A stretch of DNA of 6,746 bases from JBFLVQ01 sp040758525. GTDB taxonomy: Bacteria > Acidobacteriota > Blastocatellia > Chloracidobacteriales > JADJPF01. Shown one piece after another: positions 1 to 6,381 of the stretch (within the stretch, counting starts at the first letter, position 1; each line of letters starts with the position of its first letter). The translations under genes and the position numbers were made by a program. The stretch is taken from assembly GCA_040758525.1 (NCBI GenBank), contig JBFLVQ010000527.1:1-6746 (forward strand), given 5' to 3'. The notes below the pieces were generated by a model, which had not been told where the DNA came from, did no database searches, and saw only the letters and a program-made list of their open reading frames with translations.

Positions 1-2
1 CC

Positions 3-77
3 ACTCCTGGTGGCCCTTATTTTTTTCTTTGGTTATACTCAGTCTTTGTGACAGCTCGCTTATTACACCTCAATTAG
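3..77 (+). CDS. possible 3' end of a MalF-type ABC permease (partial, frame uncertain)
   Basis: In the third frame the first codons read TPGGPYFFLWLYSVF and end at a TAG at 75-77. A T-x-GGP motif is typical of the last periplasmic loop of MalF/UgpA-type sugar permeases, the usual partner encoded just before a MalG-type gene. In that family about 45 residues, including the last membrane helix, normally follow GGP. Here only about 20 remain, so the gene would be truncated. The other two frames are also open from the edge: frame 1 gives a hydrophobic tail (PLLVALIFFFGYTQSL) ending at 51, and frame 2 stops at 89-91, directly against the next start codon. The position supports a permease partner, but the reading frame is a guess. 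Confidence 0.3.
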   Translation, partial: TPGGPYFFLWLYSVFVTARLLHLN

Positions 78-91
78 TATATATGGCTTAA

Positions 92-928
92 ATGATAAAG
101 AGAGACTATCGGCGTATTGCGCTATATTTATTGATTGTCGGACTATTAATAATTTCGTTAGCACCATTCTTGTGGCAAGCGCTTACTTCGTTGCGGCCTG
201 ACCACGAGATTGCCCTCAGACCCACTCGTTACTTGCCTCGTAGTACTACATTTGCGCACTATCTCTCACTATTTACACGTAAACCATTTACACGCTACTT
301 CATCAATAGTTTTATTGTTTCCAGTCTGGCTACACTGGGCTGTCTGACAATAGGCTCGTTAGCTGCCTATGCGTTTGCGCGCTTAGATGTGCCGGCGCGA
401 CGACTGTTATTATGGGCAATTCTATCGATTTCAATCTTTCCTCCAATAATATTTCTCTTCCCTATTTATGAGATGATGCGTGCCGCACAACTAACCAATA
501 ATCTGATTGCATTAGCAATACCTTATATGGCACTGAACCTTCCTTTTACTATCTGGGTACTAACTAGCTTCTTTCGTCAAATTCCTCATGAACTCGAAGA
601 TGCTGCATTACTAGACGGTTTTACCCGATTGCAGATTCTCTCTCGTATTGTCCTACCACTGGCGGCGCCTGCGCTTGTTACTACAGGGATATTGGTCTTT
701 ATATTCTGCTGGAATGAGTTTGTTTTTGCGCTTACATTTACTACTGAGGATACATATAAGACGCTTACGGCTGGCACAGCCAGTCTGAGCGGCTCATCAA
801 ATTATGAGATACCTTGGGGACCGCTCTCAGCCGCTACCGTATTAGCAACACTACCGTTGGTTGTACTGGTCTTTCTTTTTCAACGCCGTATTGTCGAGGG
901 GCTTACCGCTGGCTCGGTGAAAGGATAA
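92..928 (+). CDS. ABC transporter permease, MalG/UgpE type (carbohydrate uptake)
   Basis: This is an inner-membrane subunit of a CUT1-type ABC importer, which forms the channel together with a MalF-like partner and is driven by a cytoplasmic ATPase. The 278-residue length is normal for the family. A first membrane helix lies at about residues 10-30, followed by an extracytoplasmic loop, then hydrophobic segments near 72-95, 105-125, 137-160, 190-213 and 245-264. The EAA loop that docks the ATPase is clear at about 168-190 (ELEDAALLDGF, then LPLAAPAL), with the invariant glycine at 176. A WNEF motif (207-210) and the C-terminal QRRIVEGLTAGSVKG are typical of MalG proteins. There is no convincing Shine-Dalgarno before the ATG, so translation is probably coupled to the preceding gene. 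The sugar cannot be read from the permease; glycerol-3-phosphate or oligosaccharides are possible. It appears to be the last gene of its operon. Confidence 0.94.
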   Translation: MIKRDYRRIALYLLIVGLLIISLAPFLWQALTSLRPDHEIALRPTRYLPRSTTFAHYLSLFTRKPFTRYFINSFIVSSLATLGCLTIGSLAAYAFARLDVPARRLLLWAILSISIFPPIIFLFPIYEMMRAAQLTNNLIALAIPYMALNLPFTIWVLTSFFRQIPHELEDAALLDGFTRLQILSRIVLPLAAPALVTTGILVFIFCWNEFVFALTFTTEDTYKTLTAGTASLSGSSNYEIPWGPLSAATVLATLPLVVLVFLFQRRIVEGLTAGSVKG

Positions 929-978
929 GACCAACCTGTTGGGTCTCAAATAACTGACCCATTACACCCCACCAGACC

Positions 979-994
979 CGCCACAATTGTGGCG
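979..994. repeat. 16-bp perfect palindrome
   Basis: CGCCACAATTGTGGCG is a perfect inverted repeat with no spacer, 50 bp after the permease stop codon. It is not followed by a T-run, so it is not a standard intrinsic terminator. Its symmetry suits a dimeric regulator's operator, or it may form a transcript-end stem. A weaker bulged inverted repeat (GACCAAC/GTTGGGTC, 929-945) touches the permease stop codon. The palindrome is certain; its function is unknown. Confidence 0.6.
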
Positions 995-1039
995 CGATAC
1001 CGCACTAAGACTTGACCACAACTGGCTTAACAAGATCTT

Positions 1040-1082
1040 CAATCTCTCTAGGCATTGGAGTTAATTACTAACAGAGAGGTTG
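1040..1082 (+). repeat. long-stem inverted repeat in the leader of the HD-GYP regulator
   Basis: CAATCTCTCT (1040-1049) pairs with AGAGAGGTTG (1073-1082) over ten positions, one of them a G-U pair in RNA, around a 23-nt loop. It lies about 77 bp before the regulator's ATG. It could be an operator or an RNA stem in the 5' leader. No T-run follows, so termination is unlikely. I see no alternative pairing partner that would make it a riboswitch. Confidence 0.4.
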
Positions 1083-1148
1083 GTACAACACTTGCTCTAT
1101 ATCTGGCATACACAACTTCCACACTATCGAAATATTTTGAATCGTGTT

Positions 1149-1155
1149 AGGAGGG
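1149..1155 (+). promoter_or_regulatory. strong Shine-Dalgarno that sets the regulator start
   Basis: AGGAGGG lies 3 nt before the ATG at 1159. This is the best ribosome-binding site in the window. It decides the start in favour of ATG 1159 over the in-frame GTG at 1144, which lies upstream of this site and would translate through it. Confidence 0.8.
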
Positions 1156-1158
1156 ACT

Positions 1159-2289
1159 ATGGCAGAACAGGAAAGAGTTCTCGTTATTGACGACGAAGAC
1201 AGTTGTCGAACACTATTGGCCGAATGGTTACGCAGTTGCGGTTACCATTGTGAAGAGGCCAATAATGGTAGTGAGGGTCTCAATCGTGCCTTGGATCAAG
1301 AATGGAATCTCATTCTTAGCGACATAATAATGCCCGGTCTCTCCGGCGTTGAACTGGTACGAATGGTAAAGAACTTCAAAAGCTCTACACCAGTGATAAT
1401 GATCTCAGCAGTACGTAATTTAGATACTATCAAATCGGCCTTCCGTGAAGGCGCCTATGACTGTATCTTCAAGCCTTTTGATCTTAACGAACTGGAGATC
1501 TCAATTGCCCGTGCATTAGAGAAGAGCCGCTTGGCCAGAGAGAATGAACGCCATCAGCAGTTATTAGAACAACGTGTCACAGAACAGGCTGAGAGAATAC
1601 GCTCCCTTAGCCTAGGTGCGATCATTGCGCTGGCACGCGCACTAGAGGCAAAAGATCAATATACCAGTGGACACTCACAACGTGTAGCCGAGTATAGCGC
1701 GATGATCGCCCAACAGATGGGGCTTGATGATTATACTTGCGAACAGGTGCGTATTGCTGGCCAATTGCATGACATTGGTAAGATTGGTCTACGCGAATCG
1801 ATTCTTAACAAGCCTGGGCGATTAACCGATGAAGAGTATAATCTAGTGCGCCAGCACCCAGTAATAGGCAGTGAGATATTGCGTCCTGTAATCAATGATG
1901 TTTGTGTCTTACACGGTGTTAAGCATCATCATGAATGTTTTGATGGCAGAGGCTATCCAGATGGACTGGTGGGCGAAGAGATTCCACTGCCAGCGCGTAT
2001 ACTTTCGGTTGCCGATACTTATGACGCAATTACAACTAATCGAGCCTATCGTGGGGCACGCGATTATGAAGCGGCTCATAACGAACTTGTGCGCTGTGCT
2101 GGCACACAGTTTGACCCTGCTGTAGTTAATGCCTTTATTGAAATCCCTAAAGTAAAAATAGCAGAGGTAATGCAACGTATCCCTCCTGTAGCACAGTGGA
2201 GTGTAGATCTTGACAATACCTTTTCACAGTTCCTTGCCGTGGACACATTAGCCAAAGAGACTTTCATTCCCTATTTAACTGCAATCTAA
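1159..2289 (+). CDS. response regulator with REC and HD-GYP domains (c-di-GMP phosphodiesterase, RpfG type)
   Basis: A cytoplasmic two-component regulator of 376 residues whose output domain should hydrolyse cyclic-di-GMP. The receiver spans about residues 5-120: acidic pair D11/D12, phosphoacceptor D55 in LILSDIIMPG, S83, and K105 in FKPF. A charged, probably coiled linker (121-150) leads to an HD-GYP domain at about 152-327. Its metal and substrate residues are all present: H172 in SGHSQRV, H204-D205 with K208 (HDIGK), H233 (QHPVIG), H257-H258-E259, the DGRGYP motif (262-267), D286 (ADTYDA) and GTQFDP (315-320). The roughly 49-residue tail has no motif I recognise. Because the catalytic set is intact, I infer an active enzyme rather than a degenerate binder. 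The kinase that phosphorylates D55 is not in the window; a CheA from the downstream cluster or an orphan histidine kinase is possible. The gene stands alone between two sizeable intergenic gaps. Confidence 0.95.
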   Translation: MAEQERVLVIDDEDSCRTLLAEWLRSCGYHCEEANNGSEGLNRALDQEWNLILSDIIMPGLSGVELVRMVKNFKSSTPVIMISAVRNLDTIKSAFREGAYDCIFKPFDLNELEISIARALEKSRLARENERHQQLLEQRVTEQAERIRSLSLGAIIALARALEAKDQYTSGHSQRVAEYSAMIAQQMGLDDYTCEQVRIAGQLHDIGKIGLRESILNKPGRLTDEEYNLVRQHPVIGSEILRPVINDVCVLHGVKHHHECFDGRGYPDGLVGEEIPLPARILSVADTYDAITTNRAYRGARDYEAAHNELVRCAGTQFDPAVVNAFIEIPKVKIAEVMQRIPPVAQWSVDLDNTFSQFLAVDTLAKETFIPYLTAI

Positions 2290-2305
2290 GCCCTCCTCAC
2301 AACAG

Positions 2306-2327
2306 GTGGCGGGCACTCGCCCGCCAC
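2306..2327 (+). terminator. GC-rich hairpin after the HD-GYP gene, probable terminator
   Basis: GTGGCGGGC (2306-2314) and GCCCGCCAC (2319-2327) form a perfect 9-bp stem around the tetraloop ACTC, starting 17 nt after the regulator stop codon. The following bases (TCCTCATCTTT) are pyrimidine-rich but not a true T-run. The hairpin is flanked by direct copies of CTCCTCA (2293-2299 and 2327-2333). Position and stability favour a transcription terminator; a dispersed REP-like element is the alternative. Confidence 0.55.
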
Positions 2328-2657
2328 TCCTCATCTTTGGATATTTTAAGCTCTTCTTAAACAACAATCGCTCTTGAACTATAACTATCACTATCGTATT
2401 TCTACTAATGCTGTCGTGTTTCTCCAATGAGATATTAGTGTGTGATATTTAATACCGGATCTTTAATAATTTTGTATTCTTGCCAGGCACCTTCTTTTGA
2501 TCAGTGCAATCCTCTTGATACAACTACCTACCGTGTTTTTACGCCATTTTAAATTATCCTCTTTTGCGTTATCCTATTAGTAACAACAGGCTCATTACTA
2601 TGCCAATTTGTCAACTGCTGGTGGCAGAATATTTCCCAAGATTGAAAACCGACTTTT
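2328..2657 (+). other. AT-rich leader/promoter region of the chemosensory operon
   Basis: About 330 bp without a credible standard gene. It should contain the promoter for the cheR operon, but I find no pair of -35 and -10 boxes good enough to call; TTGAAC (2374-2379) with TATTTC (2397-2402) at 17 bp spacing is the nearest sigma-70-like pair and is weak. Visible structure includes a short inverted repeat TTTAAG/CTTAAA (2345-2361), a tandem hexamer (2377-2394), direct repeats ATCCTCTT (2509-2516 and 2556-2563), TTATCCT (2554-2560 and 2569-2575) and GATATT (2431-2436 and 2444-2449). No FliA-type flagellar promoter (TAAA with GCCGATAA) is seen. Confidence 0.5.
2377..2394 (+). repeat. three tandem hexamers (AACTAT, AACTAT, CACTAT)
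   Basis: The 6-bp unit AACTAT occurs twice exactly and a third time with one change. The third copy runs into CACTATCG followed by TATTT, a combination also found before the HD-GYP gene at 1122-1137. The array may bind a regulator or may be chance in AT-rich DNA. Confidence 0.35.
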
Positions 2658-2665
2658 ATGGCTAG
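2600..2665 (+). CDS. possible 21-residue leader peptide overlapping the cheR start
   Basis: An ATG at 2600 opens a short frame reading MPICQLLVAEYFPRLKTDFY then glycine, stopping with TAG at 2663-2665, five bases past the A of the cheR ATG. The cheR start has no visible Shine-Dalgarno, so terminating ribosomes from this frame could re-initiate there. Its own ribosome-binding site is weak (CAGG at 2587-2590, nine bases before the ATG). Short frames like this arise easily by chance, so this is speculative. Confidence 0.15.
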   Translation: MPICQLLVAEYFPRLKTDFYG

Positions 2666-4109
2666 CGAGAATCTACTATCAAGAGTTAGTTATTTTATCG
2701 CCAATCGACTAGGACTGCATTTTGCAAAAGAGCGATGGGGTGATCTAGAACGGGGGCTCAGCTACGCTGCCAGAGCGTCGGGATTTAATGATAAAGAAGC
2801 ATATGTAGAAGATCTTATCTCAACACCTATAACAAAAGAAAAGATATCTATGCTGGCAAGCTATATCACTATTGGAGAGACCTATTTTTTCCGAGAACAG
2901 AATAGTTTTGATGCAATTAGAGAATCTATTATTCCAGAATTGATCTCTTCATGCAGAAGATCGGGGCGTAAGGCGCGGATCTGGTGTGCAGGCTGTTGTA
3001 GCGGAGAAGAGCCCTATTCTGTCGCCATTATGCTCAAGGAGCTATTTCCTGAAATTGATGATCGCAGCGTTACGATATTTGCAACCGACATCAATGCTAA
3101 CTTTCTTGATAAGGCGGCTAAGGGTGAATATAACGAGTGGTCATTCCGTAATACCCCGTTTTGGATTAAAGAGAGATACTTCAAAAATAATAGCAGAGGA
3201 CGTTTTGAAATTCTTCCTAGCATTAAAAAATTAGTTACCTTTTCTTATCTAAATTTGGCAGAAGACATATACTCATTATTCTCAAATAACACCTTAGATC
3301 TGATATTTTGTCGAAACGTATTGATCTACTTCACCCCTAAGCAGTCTCAAAAGCTCGTTGAAAACCTCTACCATACGCTTGCCTATGGCGGCTGGCTGCT
3401 TGTCAGTCCCAGTGAACTCTCCACCAATCTGTTTGCAAAATTCACTGCGGTCAACTCTTTTGGCGCTATTCTTTACAGAAAAGATCGAGAAAAGCAGCAA
3501 CCGATAAGCTTCTTTAACCCGATAGAGAATATCGATTTCCCATCGGAATTGGTAAGTATTTCTCTAACACAGTCGCAAGAACCAATAACAGCAGAGCTGC
3601 CCGAGCAGCTTATTACCAAGCCCGATCCTCAGATGGAAGCTTTGGCATTATATGAGCGAGGTCTCTATCAGGAGGCGATAGAGAAGCTTTTCCCTCTCGT
3701 ATCACTATGTCAAGAGAACCAAGAAGCCATTATGCTGCTGTCAAGAGCCTATGCCAATCAAGGCAAGCTCAATGATGCCCTGGAGTGGTGTCGAAAAGGG
3801 ATCGCTGCTAATAGGCTTAACCCACGATGTTATTATCTTCTATCAACAATACTACAAGAAAAAGGGGATATCGAGGCGGCTGCCATCTCGCTAAAACATA
3901 CCCTCTACTTAGATCAGAATTATGTTCTTGCCCATTTTGCTCTGGGAAACCTGGCATTGCAACAAGGAAAAGAGAGAGAAGCGCAAAGACACTTTGAAAA
4001 CACCTTTGAGCTTTTGCAATCCTACCAACAGGAAGATATCTTGCCGGAATCGGAAGGCATAATGGCAGGGAGCTTGATGCAAGCCATTAAAACAATGATG
4101 CGCGATTAG
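2658..4109 (+). CDS. cheR: CheR-type chemoreceptor glutamate methyltransferase with C-terminal TPR repeats
   Basis: Uses S-adenosylmethionine to methylate glutamates on chemoreceptor signalling helices, supplying adaptation. Residues 1-75 form the helical CheR N-domain, and TIGETYFFRE (71-80) matches the conserved T-x-FFR motif. The SAM-binding domain runs from about 85 to 275: IWCAGCCSGEEPYSVA (108-123), acidic D144 in FATDIN, the FCRNVLIYF block (217-225) and SPSEL (250-254). After a variable linker, about 326-455 holds three to four TPR-like helix pairs (for example ALALYERGLYQEAIE, LSRAYANQGKLNDALEW, LGNLALQQGKEREAQRHF). The total of 483 residues greatly exceeds the roughly 280 of plain CheR and matches TPR-fused forms such as Pseudomonas WspC. 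An in-frame TGA at 2643 leaves ATG 2658 as the first possible start, yet no Shine-Dalgarno is visible. It heads the operon; cheW begins within a few bases. Confidence 0.94.
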   Translation: MASENLLSRVSYFIANRLGLHFAKERWGDLERGLSYAARASGFNDKEAYVEDLISTPITKEKISMLASYITIGETYFFREQNSFDAIRESIIPELISSCRRSGRKARIWCAGCCSGEEPYSVAIMLKELFPEIDDRSVTIFATDINANFLDKAAKGEYNEWSFRNTPFWIKERYFKNNSRGRFEILPSIKKLVTFSYLNLAEDIYSLFSNNTLDLIFCRNVLIYFTPKQSQKLVENLYHTLAYGGWLLVSPSELSTNLFAKFTAVNSFGAILYRKDREKQQPISFFNPIENIDFPSELVSISLTQSQEPITAELPEQLITKPDPQMEALALYERGLYQEAIEKLFPLVSLCQENQEAIMLLSRAYANQGKLNDALEWCRKGIAANRLNPRCYYLLSTILQEKGDIEAAAISLKHTLYLDQNYVLAHFALGNLALQQGKEREAQRHFENTFELLQSYQQEDILPESEGIMAGSLMQAIKTMMRD

Positions 4110-4114
4110 TGATT

Positions 4115-4711
4115 ATGATCAACTGGGACGATATTTACCAAAAAATAGCTTCGACAGATGCGGCAATTGAACGCAGGTTATCGCCTACATCTGAAGAGAA
4201 GAAAAAAATTCTTAAAGCCAGAGCCAAACAGCTTGCTCAAGAGCCGACCCAGCAGGATAGCGTTAAAGATTATCTAGAGATAGTAGAATTTCTACTCGCC
4301 TACGAAAGATACGGTGTTGAGTTATCCTTTGTCCGTGAGATCTATCCGCTGAAAGATTTTACTCCTATACCATGCACTCCGCATTTCGTAATGGGAATAA
4401 CCAATGTTCGAGGTCAAATTATTTCCATCATTGATATAAAGAAATTTTTTGAGCTTCCTGATAAAGGGTTGACCGATCTCAATAAAATCATAATAGTTCG
4501 AACCGAAGAGATAGAACTGGGATTTCTCGCCGATGCTGTCCTTGGTGTACGATCTATTCAGGTCGAAGATATCCAACCTCCGCTTCCTACTTTAACAGAT
4601 TTACGCGCAGAGTATCTAAAAGGTATTGCCAGTGATCGACAAGTAATTCTTGATGTGAAAAAACTCCTTCTTGACAAGCGGATTATTGTCCATGAACAGG
4701 TAGAGCTGTAA
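4115..4711 (+). CDS. cheW: CheW-type coupling protein with N-terminal extension
   Basis: A cytoplasmic adaptor that links chemoreceptors to the CheA kinase. The CheW domain covers about residues 54-190: VEFLLAYERYGVELSFVREI (57-76), then GITNVRGQIISIIDIKKFF (94-112) with conserved arginine 99 at the receptor/kinase contact, LADAVLGVR (138-146), and YLKGIASDRQVILDVKKLL (167-185). Before it is a charged, helical extension of about 50 residues (INWDDIYQKI, then EEKKKILKARAKQLAQEP) absent from the roughly 165-residue enteric CheW. I recognise this layout from CheW proteins of multi-receptor clusters; the extension's role is unknown. Two starts are possible: GTG 4109, sharing a base with the cheR TAG, or ATG 4115. 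I prefer the ATG because it begins at the INWDD helix. Neither has a clear Shine-Dalgarno, which points to translational coupling with cheR. Confidence 0.93.
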   Translation: MINWDDIYQKIASTDAAIERRLSPTSEEKKKILKARAKQLAQEPTQQDSVKDYLEIVEFLLAYERYGVELSFVREIYPLKDFTPIPCTPHFVMGITNVRGQIISIIDIKKFFELPDKGLTDLNKIIIVRTEEIELGFLADAVLGVRSIQVEDIQPPLPTLTDLRAEYLKGIASDRQVILDVKKLLLDKRIIVHEQVEL

Positions 4712-4727
4712 CAAAGGTAGAATAACT

Positions 4728-6359
4728 ATGAAATGGTTTCTCAATCTGACAACGCGAATGAAACTCTTTCTAGGGTTTGGACTGATACTTCTGCTTTTAG
4801 CCACGGTCATAACCGTAGCTTATCTGAGCATTACAGCGATACAGAGATCGCAAAAAGAGCTATTTGAAAAAGACTTTACCATTACATTGACTCTTTCTGA
4901 GTTGAAATATGATATAAACCGGCAGCGCACGCAAATGCTGTTGATGATACTGACAAACAATCGCTCAGATCAAGAAGCAATAGAACGTGATATTAAAGAA
5001 CGTACAAAAGAGATTGATGATAGATTAAGAACAATTGATGAAAGCCCTGATGATCCAAAGTTCTTTGCCAGAATGCAAGAACTGAAGACAACGCTAGATG
5101 CTTTCAGGGAAGGGCGGGAGACAATAATTTCTTTAATTTATGGTGGAAAAAATGATGAGGCCAAACAACTCATCATCACTACTCAGCAACAGCGTTTTGA
5201 AAAATTGCGAGATATTGCCAAAGAGATAGAGAGAGAGAAAGAGGAGAAAGTCAGATCGGAAATAGCAAAGTCAGAACTGAGGGCTGAAGAGACTGTTATC
5301 CTCTTAGCGGCGGTTGGCTTGGCGGCGCTATTACTAAGTTTTGTTATGGTGGTATTACTGAATCGTGTAATTGCTGGCCCTCTTAAAGAGATCTCTAAAG
5401 TAGCCGAGCGAATAGCTATGGGAGACCTGGCAGTAAATGTAGCTGTTTATGATCGAAAAGATGAAGTGGGAACTTTGACCTTAACCTTTCGCGCTATGGT
5501 AGAGAGCCTACGTCAATTAACAGCAGAGATCAGCGAAGGGATAAACGTACTGGCTGCTGCTGCCAGCGAAATTCTCGCGGCGACCACACAGGTTGCCGCG
5601 GCAGCAACAGAAACAGCAACTGCCGTGAACGAGACTACTACTACGGTTGAAGAAGTGAGACAGACGGTACAGGTCTCTGCGCAAAAGGCCAAAGGGGTCT
5701 CTGAAAGTGCCTCAAAAGCTGCGCAAGTATCGTTAAAAGGTAAGAAATCTGTAGAACAGTCGATAAACGGGATGGAACGTATTAGAGAGCAGATGCAATC
5801 AATAGCCACAAGTATTGTAAGACTGAGCGAGCAGAACCAGGTTATTGGAGAGATCATTGCGACCGTTAACGATCTCGCCGAACAGTCAAACCTGCTGGCT
5901 GTAAACGCGGCCATTGAAGCAGCCAAAGCTGGCGAGCAAGGTAGGGGTTTCACAATTGTTGCACAAGAAGTAAAGAGTCTGGCGGAACAGTCTAAACAGG
6001 CAACAGCTCAAGTGCGAACGATCCTCAATGATATTCAAAAAGCGACTAGTGCCGCGGTAATGGCGACAGAACAGGGAAGCAAGGCTGTAGAAGCAGGTGT
6101 CGTACAATCGTCTGAAGCCGGAGAGTCTATCAGCTCGCTTGCCGACAGTATTACCGAAGCGTCTCAAGCCGCGACTCAAATTGCCGCTTCTGGCCAACAG
6201 CAGTTGGTAGGAATGGATCAGGTAGCTATCGCAATGGAGAATATAAAACAAGCCAGCTCCCAAAACGTGGCCAGCACCAAGCAGACTGAAATAGCGGCGC
6301 AAAACTTACACGAGTTGGGACAGAAGTTGAAGGGCATTGTTTTGAAGTATAAATTGTAA
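4728..6359 (+). CDS. methyl-accepting chemotaxis protein, 4HB sensor, HAMP and signalling domain
   Basis: An inner-membrane chemoreceptor of 543 residues that controls CheA through CheW. TM1 is at about 13-35; an extracytoplasmic helical domain (36-187) resembles the 4HB_MCP four-helix bundle, with lysine/glutamate-rich helices near 150-187; TM2 is at 189-212. HAMP covers 213-265 with proline 218 and DEVG (245-248). The rest is the methyl-accepting coiled-coil hairpin; its tip (about 384-411) contains SNLLAVNAAIEAA then AGEQGRGF, the CheA/CheW contact. From the tip glutamate (403) about 135 residues run back to HAMP and 140 run to the C-terminus, about 20 heptads per arm, which suggests the 40H class. 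The protein ends LKGIVLKYKL, with no CheR-docking pentapeptide of the NWETF kind. AAAGG (4713-4717) serves as Shine-Dalgarno, 16 nt after the cheW stop. The ligand cannot be predicted. Confidence 0.96.
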   Translation: MKWFLNLTTRMKLFLGFGLILLLLATVITVAYLSITAIQRSQKELFEKDFTITLTLSELKYDINRQRTQMLLMILTNNRSDQEAIERDIKERTKEIDDRLRTIDESPDDPKFFARMQELKTTLDAFREGRETIISLIYGGKNDEAKQLIITTQQQRFEKLRDIAKEIEREKEEKVRSEIAKSELRAEETVILLAAVGLAALLLSFVMVVLLNRVIAGPLKEISKVAERIAMGDLAVNVAVYDRKDEVGTLTLTFRAMVESLRQLTAEISEGINVLAAAASEILAATTQVAAAATETATAVNETTTTVEEVRQTVQVSAQKAKGVSESASKAAQVSLKGKKSVEQSINGMERIREQMQSIATSIVRLSEQNQVIGEIIATVNDLAEQSNLLAVNAAIEAAKAGEQGRGFTIVAQEVKSLAEQSKQATAQVRTILNDIQKATSAAVMATEQGSKAVEAGVVQSSEAGESISSLADSITEASQAATQIAASGQQQLVGMDQVAIAMENIKQASSQNVASTKQTEIAAQNLHELGQKLKGIVLKYKL

Positions 6360-6381
6360 TCAAGAGCAGGGAAGAATATCT

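Noticed and set aside
1013..1041. TTGACC at 1013-1018 as a -35 box for the regulator
   Set aside because: No acceptable -10 hexamer lies 16 to 18 bp downstream, so no promoter is called.
1144..1158. GTG start at 1144 for the HD-GYP regulator
   Set aside because: The strong AGGAGGG lies downstream of this codon and directly before ATG 1159, and the extra five residues match nothing in receiver domains.
1895..2267. Alternate-frame and antisense frames within the HD-GYP domain
   Set aside because: They overlap the conserved catalytic half of a clear gene and their translations show no domain signature.
2408..2452. 14-codon open frame (MLSCFSNEILVCDI) in the gap before cheR
   Set aside because: No ribosome-binding site, very short and far from cheR; expected by chance.
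2290..2657. Possible small RNA, riboswitch or CRISPR in the longest gap
   Set aside because: No regularly spaced repeats of CRISPR length and no recognisable riboswitch core; only short AT-rich repeats and one hairpin are visible.
5513..6302. Two long antisense open frames (5513-5953 and 5886-6302, minus strand) inside the chemoreceptor
   Set aside because: They lie opposite the repetitive, alanine/serine-rich coiled-coil coding sequence, where antisense frames stay open by composition. Their products are low complexity or match no family I know, and the sense gene is unmistakable.
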